The notes beneath the pieces were generated by a model. It saw only the letters and a program-made list of their open reading frames with translations. It made no database searches and was not told the origin of the DNA. A program made the translations under genes and the position numbers. A stretch of DNA of 64,000 nt from Candidatus Poribacteria bacterium (GTDB taxonomy: Bacteria > Poribacteria > WGA-4E > WGA-3G): NCBI GenBank assembly GCA_028821605.1, contig JAPPFM010000059.1, positions 372,001 through 436,000 on the forward strand, given 5' to 3'. Positions 27,129-35,733 of the stretch are shown here, one piece after another (position 1 is the first letter of the stretch; the number at the start of each line of letters is the position of its first letter).

Positions 27129-27170
27129 AAAACAAAAAACCTTATGCCGCTCGGATTCGTGTGCATAAGG
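27129..27170 (-). terminator. Intrinsic terminator / attenuator before hisI
   Basis: On the minus strand CCTTATGC (27163-27170) and GCATAAGG (27140-27147) form an 8-bp stem with a 15-base loop. It is followed at once by TTTTTTGTTTT, giving a classical Rho-independent terminator. It lies 17 bases upstream of the hisI ATG and 50 bases after the leader-peptide stop, exactly where an attenuator is expected. Confidence 0.8.
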
Positions 27171-27220
27171 CTTCAACTGGACTTAGAAATGAAAAAGACG
27201 ATTTTCAATATGTATTTCAG

Positions 27221-27322
27221 CTATCCATTTAGGCGCACACTCCCCCGCAAGCAATTGGACCCCCACCAATGCCAATGGTTAGACATGCTATGCAGATTGG
27301 AGTGTGAACGTAAAAAGGTCAT
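27221..27322 (-). CDS. Putative His/Trp leader peptide (attenuation)
   Basis: A 33-codon ORF, MTFLRSHSNLHSMSN followed by HWHWWG, in the leader between the promoter (27388-27416) and the terminator (27129-27170). Three Trp and four His codons occur, five of these seven in an uninterrupted run (CAT TGG CAT TGG TGG). The surrounding bases can form competing short stems: CCAAT (27296-27300) with ATTGG, or ATTGG with CCAAT further down. A short GAGAG lies just before the ATG. Ribosome stalling on His or Trp codons would control transcription into hisI-trpE. The sequence is direct observation; the mechanism is inference. Confidence 0.7.
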   Translation of the reverse strand: MTFLRSHSNLHSMSNHWHWWGSNCLRGSVRLNG

Positions 27323-27387
27323 TTCTCTCGCTTTTCAACAACGGTTGATAACTGCCAAATTTTTGGATTCATCCACGCCTAATATTA

Positions 27388-27416
27388 ATAATACCATATT
27401 TACTTTGCATTGTCAA
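27388..27416 (-). promoter_or_regulatory. Promoter of the hisI-trp operon leader
   Basis: Minus-strand TTGACA (27411-27416) and TATTAT (27388-27393), spacer 17. Transcription would start near 27380, giving a leader of about 270 nt. Confidence 0.75.
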
Positions 27417-27504
27417 GTTTTTAACTAAGGGTGTATAAAAATTCAAAAACTTCGTTCGCGCATAAGCAAAACGCTATAAAACAAAATTATCTGGCACAAG
27501 TCGT

Positions 27505-27720
27505 TTATCTACTTCTCCATTCCCAACCTGCTTGTCGGTAAATGCTTCGTAATGTCCCTATCGGGATATTGTCCTTTGTGCGTGAAGGTCGAGGAACAAC
27601 GACCCGTTTTCCTGTATCTGAATGTTTATAGTGATAATGACTGCCGCGCGCATGAGAAAATTCAAAACCGTCCTGCCGGAGCCTTTTATCGACCTGAAGA
27701 AAAGTCAGAACGAACGCCAA
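27505..27720 (-). CDS. hicA: HicA-family mRNA interferase toxin
   Basis: 71 residues. The double-stranded-RNA-binding-like HicA fold is seen: RLRQDGFEFSHARGSHYHY with the catalytic His in GSHYHY, VVVPRPS, then IPIGTLRSIYRQAGW. HicA cleaves mRNA and is neutralised by HicB, encoded 51 bases upstream. The start is TTG 27720 after AGAGGAATTGA; the N-terminus (MAFVLTFLQ) is atypical, so the true start may differ. Confidence 0.82.
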   Translation of the reverse strand: MAFVLTFLQVDKRLRQDGFEFSHARGSHYHYKHSDTGKRVVVPRPSRTKDNIPIGTLRSIYRQAGWEWRSR

Positions 27721-27771
27721 ATCAATTCCTCTTCTCTACGAAGCAGCCTTCAAAAATATTTGATTTTCCAC

Positions 27772-28089
27772 TCACAGCGTAGAGACCTTAGACAAGCTGA
27801 CTACCTTCTTAGGAGTCACTTCACGAACTAATGCTCCCAGATCAATTGATACGGTTTTCCATAGCCCACCAGCATAATCAGGGTTGTTTGTATGAAATGT
27901 AATATCCTTAGGATTAGGAATTGGTTCGCTATCAAGTAACAAACCTTCAAGGTAACACTCAACCGCTTCCGCAGCTTGCATCAAGGCCTCCTCAATAGTA
28001 TTTCCGGCACTGAAACACCCAGGCAAATCGGGAACAGTAACCCCGTAACAACTCTCCGGATCTTTGTGGATAACAATAGGATAGCGCAT
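27772..28089 (-). CDS. hicB: HicB-family antitoxin
   Basis: 105 residues with the HicB pattern: CYGVTVPDLPGCFSAGNTIEEALMQAAEAVECYLEGLL. It precedes hicA, the less common antitoxin-first order. AGAGGTG lies upstream of the ATG. The C-terminal part has no obvious long DNA-binding domain. The promoter is at 28302-28330. Confidence 0.88.
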   Translation of the reverse strand: MRYPIVIHKDPESCYGVTVPDLPGCFSAGNTIEEALMQAAEAVECYLEGLLLDSEPIPNPKDITFHTNNPDYAGGLWKTVSIDLGALVREVTPKKVVSLSKVSTL

Positions 28090-28301
28090 AAAACACCTCT
28101 TATTCTCATAAATTTGCCTACAAGCCGCTGTTGTAATCCTGATAATCCGTCAATCACAGTTCAAACATTTCACACCCAACAGGACCGCACTCAATTGTTA
28201 ATCTTTCCACAAATTGTGTGACAAACACTATGTGGTTTCTGAAACATACACGCGATGCATTTCGGACGATTTTATTTATGAAGTTAATATTATTATTATT
28301 A

Positions 28302-28330
28302 ATGATACTGTATCCAATTTGCGTTGTCAA
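28302..28330 (-). promoter_or_regulatory. Promoter of hicBA
   Basis: Minus-strand TTGACA (28325-28330) and TATCAT (28302-28307), spacer 17. The 200-nt leader to hicB shows no convincing ORF or hairpin. The -35 flank TTGACAACGCAAA is nearly the same as that of the hisI promoter. Confidence 0.7.
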
Positions 28331-28366
28331 ATTTTTGTTAATATTTTCCGGACGCTTGAGAAAAAT

Positions 28367-28395
28367 TTGTCAAAAATATCGTAATATGATATAAT
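28367..28395 (+). promoter_or_regulatory. Promoter of the cobalamin riboswitch transcript
   Basis: TTGTCA (28367-28372) and TATAAT (28390-28395), spacer 17. Transcription would begin about 20 nt before the aptamer. Confidence 0.75.
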
Positions 28396-28420
28396 ATATG
28401 CATTACAATCAAATAAACGA

Positions 28421-28590
28421 ACGATTCAGGTGCCGGAGAGAACCGGAGAATAGGGAAGTGCGGTGAGAATCCGCCACGGCCCCGCCACTGTGAACGATCA
28501 CAAATATCCACTGAAAAAACCACTGTCAATTTAGTGATGGGAAGGTTCAGCGGACGCAAGATCGGAAGTCAGGAGACCTGCCTGGATCGT
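28421..28590 (+). ncRNA. Cobalamin (B12) riboswitch aptamer
   Basis: Conserved blocks in order: GGTGCCGGAGAG, GAATAGGGAAGTGCGGTGAG, CGGCCCCGCCACTGTGA (B12 box GCCACTGT at 28484-28491), and GGAAGTCAGGAGACCTGCC. P1 closes between ACGAT (28421) and ATCGT (28586-28590). Adenosyl- or methylcobalamin binding normally turns off downstream uptake or B12-independent genes. Confidence 0.95.
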
Positions 28591-28723
28591 GTTTCACGCA
28601 TCTGCTTTCGCGGGAAAGCGGTGGAACAGAGCACAGTATCCTGTCAGATCAGAAATATAAATACCGATATATGGTATGGAATTCTTTTACACAGGATATG
28701 CCTTATACAGAGTGTCGCTTCCT

Positions 28724-28760
28724 CCCCTGTCTTTCCGATGAAAGTAGGGGTTTCTTGTTT
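28724..28760 (+). terminator. Riboswitch-associated intrinsic terminator
   Basis: CCCCT-GT-CTTTC (28724-28735) pairs with GAAAG-T-AGGGG (28740-28750) across a CGAT loop. TTTCTTGTTT follows. It lies between the B12 aptamer and the ribosome site GGAGG of the next gene, so it can be the expression platform. Confidence 0.75.
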
Positions 28761-28776
28761 CATTACGGAGGTTTTA

Positions 28777-30102
28777 ATGAACAAAGTTTTTTTGTTTCGG
28801 CGGCACTTCTCGTGCTATTCGTTCTTACTTATAGGCATACTCCTTTTCGCACTCACCATCGGTCCAGCTTTCGGACAAACAGAGGTTCAGGACATCGCGG
28901 TTGTCATAAATGCCCTGACGCATCCCGATTTGGGCATCACCGCTTCACTTTCACTCATCGATTTAATGCAACCGAATGAGCGTCGAGCTGTTGACAACGA
29001 GATACTCCATTTCAGCACCGATCCACTTAATCGAAGCCGAGCCGTTGGTCTTTCCATTCGCGGGCACCTCGCTTATATCTCCACTTTTAATTTACCCATT
29101 ACGGGTGCTGCAAGTTCCGGTGATAGCATCTTTATTGTCAATTTGGAAGATCGAGAGATTGTTGGCGAAATTCCAATTCAAGCCGGCGCAACCCCCCAGC
29201 AGGTTACTGTTATCGGTGAGAACAAGATGTACGTTACCTGTGCCGCGGCGCACGAGGTCCATGTCATAGACATCGATAATCGCAATGTGACGAAGGTCCT
29301 CACGGGTTCCTTCAACAAACCGACGGGCATCACGCTTCTCAACGGCAAAGCCTACGTCACGAACCCCGCGTGGGAGTGGGATCCGGTTGCACAGAAAACC
29401 ACCTATTACGACAGCAGTGTCACAGTGATTGATACGGAAACAGACATCATCCTGAAGTCAATTCCAGTGCCGACGAACGCAAGCGGAATCCTCACCGATG
29501 GTGAATCCACTATTATTGTCAAAACAACGGGAAATTACAATGACATCTTGGGGCATCTCGTTCTGATTGACGCGAATACCGATGAAGTTGTGGAAACGGT
29601 TAAACTCAAACTGACACCCGGTTCCTTCGCGCTCAATTCGGAAAAACAGTTGTTTATCCAAGGGAGTTGGCAAAACCCAGGACTGCTCATCTATGATATT
29701 GCTGCACGAGACTGGATCCGCGACAAAGATGACACGCTTACCAATTTCAGTAACGATGCAGACGCACCTATCAGCGGTGGCCTGACTTTTGCACCGGATG
29801 GAAATCTCTACATCACCCAACCCGACTGGTCAGGTAGTGGACAGGATTTTGTTCGCGTCATGGATGTAGCAGATGCGTCTCTCCTACAAACCTATCACGT
29901 TGGACCCGGCGGCTCTATTTTGGGGTTCGCAAGGATTGTCCCACGACGCTCAGACATCAACAACGATGGGTTTGTCAACATGAAAGATATGATAATCGCA
30001 GGTCGTTTTATCGGGGACGAGGGTGCCGGAATACTTGCGGATGTCAATGGAGACGAAGTTGTTAATATCCTTGATCTGGTGCTGATAGGTCAAGGGCTGT
30101 AA
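28777..30102 (+). CDS. Secreted YncE-like beta-propeller with C-terminal dockerin repeat
   Basis: About 441 residues from ATG 28777, which follows GGAGG. An N-terminal signal peptide (FLLIGILLFALTIGPAFG, cleaved near AFGQ) is followed by several propeller blades of the YncE/surface-layer type (FIVNLEDREIVGEIPI, VHVIDIDNRNVTKVL, VTVIDTETDIILKSI). The last 50 residues hold two Ca-binding dockerin I loops (DINNDGFVNMKDM and DVNGDEVVNILDL). It is the first gene under the B12 riboswitch. Bacteroides BtuG, a surface beta-propeller, binds cobalamin, so a B12-capture role is a reasonable hypothesis. No homology search was possible. Confidence 0.8.
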   Translation: MNKVFLFRRHFSCYSFLLIGILLFALTIGPAFGQTEVQDIAVVINALTHPDLGITASLSLIDLMQPNERRAVDNEILHFSTDPLNRSRAVGLSIRGHLAYISTFNLPITGAASSGDSIFIVNLEDREIVGEIPIQAGATPQQVTVIGENKMYVTCAAAHEVHVIDIDNRNVTKVLTGSFNKPTGITLLNGKAYVTNPAWEWDPVAQKTTYYDSSVTVIDTETDIILKSIPVPTNASGILTDGESTIIVKTTGNYNDILGHLVLIDANTDEVVETVKLKLTPGSFALNSEKQLFIQGSWQNPGLLIYDIAARDWIRDKDDTLTNFSNDADAPISGGLTFAPDGNLYITQPDWSGSGQDFVRVMDVADASLLQTYHVGPGGSILGFARIVPRRSDINNDGFVNMKDMIIAGRFIGDEGAGILADVNGDEVVNILDLVLIGQGL

Positions 30103-30128
30103 CTTAGCATTCACAGACGAGGTTTCCA

Positions 30129-32165
30129 ATGGTCATCGGTCGCCGGTTATCGGTTATCGGAAGGATGGTCATCAGCAATCAGCAATCAGCAATCAGCGGA
30201 CACGCTGAAGGTTTCCGACGGCTGACCGCTGACGGCTATAAAATAGAAAAGGTCTTATGCGGCTTGCCACTGCTCATTTTTCTTCTCAGTTGCGCCTCAA
30301 CTCCTAAAGAAGAACCGCTCTCATGGAAGGTAACGTTCTTTTCGTTAGGGGCAAAGGTGCAATTTGGTGCAGCGGCACAGGTTCGGCGGCTAAATGCTTT
30401 TAATTCAGATGGTGTAGTGGTTGCACAACTTAGCTTCCCGGTATCACCTCGTCAGACGGAATCCCTCTATTTTGAATGGCAGGCAGGGGAAACCTATAAA
30501 TTTGAAGCGACCTTGTCTACAGGGGACATCAGCGTTCAAACGATAACTGCCCCGCGGACATACACACAAGGCAATTTAGAGATTGCCATCCCCTACGGTG
30601 CTGCGACGCAGCCGGCTTTGGGAGATACACTGGAAAACGATCAGAAGGCACTCGTTCTAAGCGGAAGCGAGATGACAGCCACGGTTCTTGTTACAAACGG
30701 GAACACGCCAACAACCTTTGAACTGGAACTTTGTTTGCCATCAACGCTAACCGTCGTTCGCTTACCAGCAGGTTGGAAAAGTGAAACAATTGACACCTTA
30801 ACCTGCCTCTCCACTACCGACGGATTTCGCATCGCATCGGAGGTGTGGTACCGAGAATTAGTTTTGAGAACCTCCGAGACAAATCGTTCGGATAGGCAAG
30901 AGATTTCGGGGACTGTCCATTTCACAACTGACGCAGGACAAACATGGAAACAGCAAGCAACGGTGCAGCTGCGAATCGCAACCGTTTCAGAAATTGCTGA
31001 AAACCTCTCAATAGAATCTATTGATATGCCGACAGATGCGACAGGCACAGTGGATCGGAAGCAGCGAAAAGATACTGTCTACTACCCACGTCCACTGTTC
31101 AGTTGGCTCCGAACGTCGCAAACCAATGCCTTTGAGCCGACAACCTATCAGACAGTCCGACTCCGCAACCAAGGCGAAGAAACAATTCATGTAGTCGTGT
31201 CATCAACCAATATAGATACGAAAAGTGGTGAAGTTATTCCATTTCTCGCGCCCCCAAAAACCGCGAACGGAGGCACAAATCGGAGTGTAGCGTTTGCAAG
31301 CTTGCTGGGTGACACGGTTACAGAGATTCCGTTGCCCATATATTTTCATCCGGTGTATTTACGACAGGGAAACCAGCCAGAACAGGCGATTCCCGGGGAA
31401 TATGTGCGCGACATCGCAGTGAAGATCTGGGGAAGCGACGCGACAATTCTTCGTGAACAACGTTCACTGCATCTAATCGTTCCAAATCAACAAGCACTGC
31501 TCGTCAGTCTATTGGCGATCATCAGTAGTAGCATCGGTTTCGCCCTTGTCCTACGGCTTCATAAACAAATTTTCGCGGGTTTCACAACAAAACAGCTGAT
31601 CGTAATTGCGCTGTTCAGCACGACAGTTTTTGTAGCAGTGATGGTTCCGTCAACGCTGTTTCTCAACTTAATCCGTGCTGTTCTGGGTCCACTCTCAGTA
31701 CTTCTAACCGGTTTAATCAACGAAACGCTCTACTACGCTTTGCTAACGGCACTGCTTATTTATATCAGCGGAGATCCAGAAAGGGCAGAGGTTACAAATC
31801 GGAAACTCGTTAAAGGCAGCGGTGTGATCTTACTTGTCTCTGCAGTGCGTTTACTTCTCGGTGGTGTAACGTTTGGGCTTTTTACACCAATGGCGATCGT
31901 CTACACCGGCACAAGCGTTCTCCTATTGGAAACAGGATTTCTGTGCGTGCGAAGACGCAGTCTGCTGGTATGGGCAGTCGTCTTAGGCGTTTGCGACGCG
32001 CTTTCCGTCTATGTCGATTTTCAACTCTCTATACTGTTCTATCGACTTTTTTATGCCGATTGGTATATCATTCTCCGAATCTTAATAGAAGGGTTCGTCT
32101 ATACGTTTATCGGTGTGCTTCTCGGTGGACGGTTAGGTAGAGGCTTATGGCGCGTGGCGGACTAA
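30129..32165 (+). CDS. Lipoprotein-like protein with C-terminal multi-pass membrane domain (possible ECF S component)
   Basis: 678 residues. A possible lipobox (LLIFLLSC, Cys55) precedes a beta-rich extracytoplasmic region (about 60-450). A transmembrane helix lies at 457-475, followed by about six more helices (490-670). The helix pattern, with short loops and LIVIALFSTTVFVAVMVP then LLGGVTFGLFTP, recalls substrate-binding S components of ECF transporters. That is a visual resemblance, not proof. It sits 26 bases after the riboswitch-controlled propeller gene. The first 40 codons are translated from repeat DNA (ATCAGCAATCAGC), so the true start is uncertain. Confidence 0.6.
   Translation: MVIGRRLSVIGRMVISNQQSAISGHAEGFRRLTADGYKIEKVLCGLPLLIFLLSCASTPKEEPLSWKVTFFSLGAKVQFGAAAQVRRLNAFNSDGVVVAQLSFPVSPRQTESLYFEWQAGETYKFEATLSTGDISVQTITAPRTYTQGNLEIAIPYGAATQPALGDTLENDQKALVLSGSEMTATVLVTNGNTPTTFELELCLPSTLTVVRLPAGWKSETIDTLTCLSTTDGFRIASEVWYRELVLRTSETNRSDRQEISGTVHFTTDAGQTWKQQATVQLRIATVSEIAENLSIESIDMPTDATGTVDRKQRKDTVYYPRPLFSWLRTSQTNAFEPTTYQTVRLRNQGEETIHVVVSSTNIDTKSGEVIPFLAPPKTANGGTNRSVAFASLLGDTVTEIPLPIYFHPVYLRQGNQPEQAIPGEYVRDIAVKIWGSDATILREQRSLHLIVPNQQALLVSLLAIISSSIGFALVLRLHKQIFAGFTTKQLIVIALFSTTVFVAVMVPSTLFLNLIRAVLGPLSVLLTGLINETLYYALLTALLIYISGDPERAEVTNRKLVKGSGVILLVSAVRLLLGGVTFGLFTPMAIVYTGTSVLLLETGFLCVRRRSLLVWAVVLGVCDALSVYVDFQLSILFYRLFYADWYIILRILIEGFVYTFIGVLLGGRLGRGLWRVAD
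30135..30240. repeat. Repeat DNA at the 5' end of the membrane gene
   Basis: CGGTTATCGGTTATCGG and a tandem ATCAGCA (30168-30198), then GACGGCTGACCGCTGACGGC. A member of, or a relative of, the heptamer repeat family, here apparently inside or just before the coding frame. Confidence 0.5.
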
Positions 32166-32245
32166 GCCATCGGATTTGTGAAATACAGTAATTCGCGATT
32201 CAGACAACGTGGAAAACTACAATGCAAACATAAGGAAACACAACA

Positions 32246-33943
32246 ATGAAACGAATTCAATTATTTTTGACGCTATTCTGCCTGTTCATCGTCTTACCTA
32301 TCGGTATTGCGACGGCTGACATAAACGTTACTTGGGTCAGAACAGGGGCAGTACTTGAAACCGAAGGTAAACAGAATGTTGATCTCAAAATCAACGTCAC
32401 AACCATATTGAACGACACAACACAGGCATTAGCAGAAACACCAACTGTCCAACAATTTGATGCCAACCGAGTTCTTCTTCAATTCGCATGGCAACCGAAC
32501 CAAAGTTATCAGTTTCGCTTAAATGACAGTGTAACAACAGTAACTTCGCCGTTGAAGCCAGAACCTTATCTCATCCGTACTGTCGAATTAGACGGCCTCT
32601 TATCGCTGATGGAAAACCTTCGTCAACCTGCGAAACCGACTGCACTTGCCTTAGGAGATGGCAGTAGACCTAATACAGAGAAGTTAGCAATCGCGACAGA
32701 TAGCGGACATCTCGCGGTTTTGCAACCCCTCACGGGTGAGACGCTTTGGAAAACCCGTATTTCGGAAGGTTATGTGAGACGGATGGCATTCAGTGCCGAT
32801 AACGCACGACTCTATATTGGCGAACAAGCAGCAGATGGGTTTATCTACTGCTACGACTTAACAACCGACAAATCAACGCTCCGCTGGAAATACCGTACCG
32901 CCGATGACATCGAAACCTCCACGCCAAGCAATCCTGATAGCGTCTACGCATGGGTGAGCTACCCCGGCCCAGCGTGCATGCGAACGTTAACTAACGGAGA
33001 CCTTTTGGTAGCCAGCGTACACGCTTGGACAGAGAATGATACACCACTTAAGAAGTCCCAACTCTATCGATTTGACGGTGAAACGGGAGAAGTCACTTGG
33101 AAATGGCCCCGCGAACGCGCTGGAGCAAAGGTGATACGCTGGTTCGACGTAAGTGCCGATAGCAAAACACTCGCCCTCGTAATGGATAGCGGGCATAACT
33201 TACAAGGCAACGCCGCGAATGAAAGCGGCAACGGAAAACTCACTGTCCTCAATGCAGAGGATGGAACGGAAAAATGGCACGTGGATATTGAACCGCTGCG
33301 CGAGTATTTCGCGCAGGTCACGTTTTGGAGAGGTGTCAGTCTATCCCCCGATGGCAAATTCATCAACGTCACAACTGATGACGGTCGCGCCTTCATTTTC
33401 GATGTAAACAAATCGGAACCGATATGGCAGGAAAATTTGGCAACACCACTGGAGGTAAGCGGCATCCCTATTGTGGCAACTTCCGGCACGATTGCCGCGA
33501 CGGATGCAGCAGCACTCTTTGTTACTGGAGATACCTACATCCCCTATCATCTCCGAAAAGGCGCGCAAAAACCTTCGGCGGGACATCCCAACGGGATGAC
33601 GTTGTTTGCCTATTCGTGGAACGGTGAGAAAAATTGGCAGTGGAAACTTGAGAATATGCCGCAAGGTTTACGTATTGATGCGATGGACCGTTATGCCGTA
33701 TTGTCTGTTTCCAAGCGGACACAGGATCCGAATGAGAGTCTCCACGGCGTGTCGGTATTCGATCTGAAAGCGGAGGGCAGCGGTTTAGCGAAATACCTAT
33801 ATACCTACCGCACAGAAGGACAACTCCCGTACGATACACTCGCAATCAGCGCGCATGGCACCTTAATCGCCATCGTTGAAGTGTCAATAGCGATGCCAGA
33901 TGAAACCATCCAGGGTAAGAATCGAGTACATATCCTGCACTAA
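32246..33943 (+). CDS. Secreted PQQ/WD40-like beta-propeller protein
   Basis: 565 residues with a signal peptide (LFLTLFCLFIVLPIGIATA). A ~100-residue N-terminal domain is followed by propeller blades of the PQQ type: LAVLQPLTGETLWKTRIS, YRFDGETGEVTWKWPRE, LTVLNAEDGTEKWHVDIE, AFIFDVNKSEPIWQENL. No dehydrogenase active site is evident, so a binding or scaffold role is likely. It follows the membrane gene by 80 bases and may end the riboswitch-controlled operon. A second propeller in this operon strengthens the idea of a surface ligand-capture complex. Confidence 0.75.
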   Translation: MKRIQLFLTLFCLFIVLPIGIATADINVTWVRTGAVLETEGKQNVDLKINVTTILNDTTQALAETPTVQQFDANRVLLQFAWQPNQSYQFRLNDSVTTVTSPLKPEPYLIRTVELDGLLSLMENLRQPAKPTALALGDGSRPNTEKLAIATDSGHLAVLQPLTGETLWKTRISEGYVRRMAFSADNARLYIGEQAADGFIYCYDLTTDKSTLRWKYRTADDIETSTPSNPDSVYAWVSYPGPACMRTLTNGDLLVASVHAWTENDTPLKKSQLYRFDGETGEVTWKWPRERAGAKVIRWFDVSADSKTLALVMDSGHNLQGNAANESGNGKLTVLNAEDGTEKWHVDIEPLREYFAQVTFWRGVSLSPDGKFINVTTDDGRAFIFDVNKSEPIWQENLATPLEVSGIPIVATSGTIAATDAAALFVTGDTYIPYHLRKGAQKPSAGHPNGMTLFAYSWNGEKNWQWKLENMPQGLRIDAMDRYAVLSVSKRTQDPNESLHGVSVFDLKAEGSGLAKYLYTYRTEGQLPYDTLAISAHGTLIAIVEVSIAMPDETIQGKNRVHILH

Positions 33944-33998
33944 TCTTTAACTCAAGTTGCTATTTAGAAGATTTTAGGTATGCAGAAGGATTTTGTAG

Positions 33999-34017
33999 CG
34001 CAAACTTTTAGTTTGCG
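33999..34017. terminator. Hairpin after the propeller operon
   Basis: CGCAAACT-TTT-AGTTTGCG, a perfect 8-bp stem. It is part of a longer repeat-like stretch (33988-34085) beginning TTTTGTAGCGCAAAC and ending ATGCTACAAAG. Confidence 0.5.
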
Positions 34018-34135
34018 TCCTTGCACGCGCAATCTAACAGATTTGCGGCGTACTCACCCAGATGCGACGGGCATCATGCTACAAAGATGGTAATCTGCGT
34101 TACTATAAATGCCTCAAGAAACTTTCACAATACCT

Positions 34136-34164
34136 TGACAAATCCAAATTCTCTCGGTATACTC
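34136..34164 (+). promoter_or_regulatory. Promoter of the AlbA_2 gene
   Basis: TTGACA (34136-34141) and TATACT (34159-34164), spacer 17, about 37 bases before the start codon. Confidence 0.75.
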
Positions 34165-34200
34165 ATTATGAAAACTTTCCCAAATTAGGTGGGAACCCCG

Positions 34201-35406
34201 ATGTCAAATTTTACAGATGAAGAACTACTACAAATCATCGAAACTGGAGAATCTGATGCTGTTGAATTTAAGGAGTCTTTGTCCGGCAGTGCCCCAGACA
34301 GAATTAGAGAGGCGATCTGTGCCTTTGCCAATGACCTGCCAGACCATAGGAAACAAGGGCTCGTCCTTATAGGTGTGGAAGACAACACAACCATCGGAAC
34401 CACCCCAATTACGGATGAATTGTTGCGCCGGTTAGCGGATATGAAAACCGACGGGAATATCGTGCCTCCACCATCGCTGACAGTGGAAAGACGGGAACTT
34501 CAAGGCAAGGAAGTTGCGGTCATCACAGTGCAACCCTCTAATTCACCGCCAGTTCGATGCAGAGGGGCAATCCATATCCGAATCGGACCACGTCGAGGCA
34601 TTGCAACAGCACAAGATGAACGAATACTTAATGAAAAGCGAAAATATGGTGATCGTCCGTTCGATCTATACCCAATTCCCATAACAGATATTTCAGACCT
34701 TAACCTTGCTCTGTTTAGTTATGAATACCTACCGAAAGCGTTTTCTGCAGAGATATTGGCTGCCAATGAACGAAGTCTGAATGAACAACTTGCAGCCACA
34801 AAAATGATTACCGCTGCGGATGACCCAACAGCAACTGTACTCGGGATCCTCACGATTGGAAAGATACCGCAAGACTTTCTACCCGGTGCTTATGTGCAAT
34901 TCCTTAGAATTGATGGGAATGAACTCGCGGATGATATTATTGACAATCTGCAAGTGCAAGGGGCAATTTCCGACCAAATTCGCCGCTTAGACGATAAACT
35001 GATAGCACATAACCGCATCGCAGTTGATATTACGTCCGGTCCTATTGAAAAGCGAACCGCACTTTATCCCATAGAAGCAGTGCAACAGATTACCCGAAAC
35101 GCAATCATGCACAGGACTTACGAAGGGACGAATGCACCAGTGCATGTATATTGGTATAACGACCGGATCGAAATTGTAAGTCCCGGTGGTGTATTCGGTG
35201 CAATAACGGCTGAAAACTTTGGGAAACCCGGGTTTATTGACTATCGGAATCCCAATCTCGCGGAAGCGATGAGGACTTTTGGATTTGTTCAACGTTTCGG
35301 CGTAGGCATACAGATAGCCAGAAGATTATTGGCAGAAGCGGAGCATCCAGTGCCGAGGTTTGAAATTGATAGCACCCATGCCTCGGCGACAATATACGCT
35401 CGCTAG
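34201..35406 (+). CDS. AlbA_2 (Schlafen-like) DNA-binding / HATPase regulator
   Basis: About 401 residues. The N-terminal AlbA_2 domain has the E-x-K signature (SDAVEFKESL), with GLVLIGVEDN and the arginine-rich IRIGPRRGIATAQDERIL. The C-terminal half carries a GHKL-type ATPase-like region (NAIMHRTYEGTNAPVHVYWYNDRIEIVSPGGV, then RFGVGIQIARRLL). Such proteins are annotated as transcriptional regulators or RecG-like and are also frequent in defence islands. AGGTGGG lies 7 bases before ATG 34201, and the gene has its own consensus promoter. Confidence 0.85.
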   Translation: MSNFTDEELLQIIETGESDAVEFKESLSGSAPDRIREAICAFANDLPDHRKQGLVLIGVEDNTTIGTTPITDELLRRLADMKTDGNIVPPPSLTVERRELQGKEVAVITVQPSNSPPVRCRGAIHIRIGPRRGIATAQDERILNEKRKYGDRPFDLYPIPITDISDLNLALFSYEYLPKAFSAEILAANERSLNEQLAATKMITAADDPTATVLGILTIGKIPQDFLPGAYVQFLRIDGNELADDIIDNLQVQGAISDQIRRLDDKLIAHNRIAVDITSGPIEKRTALYPIEAVQQITRNAIMHRTYEGTNAPVHVYWYNDRIEIVSPGGVFGAITAENFGKPGFIDYRNPNLAEAMRTFGFVQRFGVGIQIARRLLAEAEHPVPRFEIDSTHASATIYAR

Positions 35407-35445
35407 TCCATTGTGCCATGAAAACTCGCTGATATCAAAACTTAA

Positions 35446-35471
35446 GGGGAACAACAACCTTGTTGTTCCCC
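35446..35471. terminator. Bidirectional hairpin between convergent genes
   Basis: GGGGAACAACA (35446-35456) and TGTTGTTCCCC (35461-35471) form a perfect 11-bp stem with loop ACCT. It is placed between the convergent AlbA_2 gene and the 65-residue gene. Confidence 0.65.
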
Positions 35472-35517
35472 CAATTGCAACTCTAAAGCAGACACAAAAG
35501 TGCCAAGGACAGTGACT

Positions 35518-35715
35518 TTACTTCGCGACTGCATTTTGAGCAACCGCATTTTGGGTCGCTACAATCACACCCTGCAATGCCTGAAAATAACTCATCTCAG
35601 CCATTTTAATTGCGTGCGTATCCCCATTTTCGCGGGCACGTCTGAGTGCTTCCCAACTCAATGCCAGCATCTGGTTTGTTCTCTCTAAAATTCGCCAATC
35701 CGTGTTTGAAATCAT
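35518..35715 (-). CDS. Small hypothetical helical protein
   Basis: 65 residues, predicted helical (NTDWRILERTNQMLALSWEALRRAREN), ending in a short repeat (QNAVAQNAVAK). No family recognised. It lies 18 bases downstream of the ribbon-helix-helix gene on the same strand, so it is probably co-transcribed and may be its partner. Confidence 0.5.
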   Translation of the reverse strand: MISNTDWRILERTNQMLALSWEALRRARENGDTHAIKMAEMSYFQALQGVIVATQNAVAQNAVAK

Positions 35716-35733
35716 GGTATCCCCCGAAATCTG

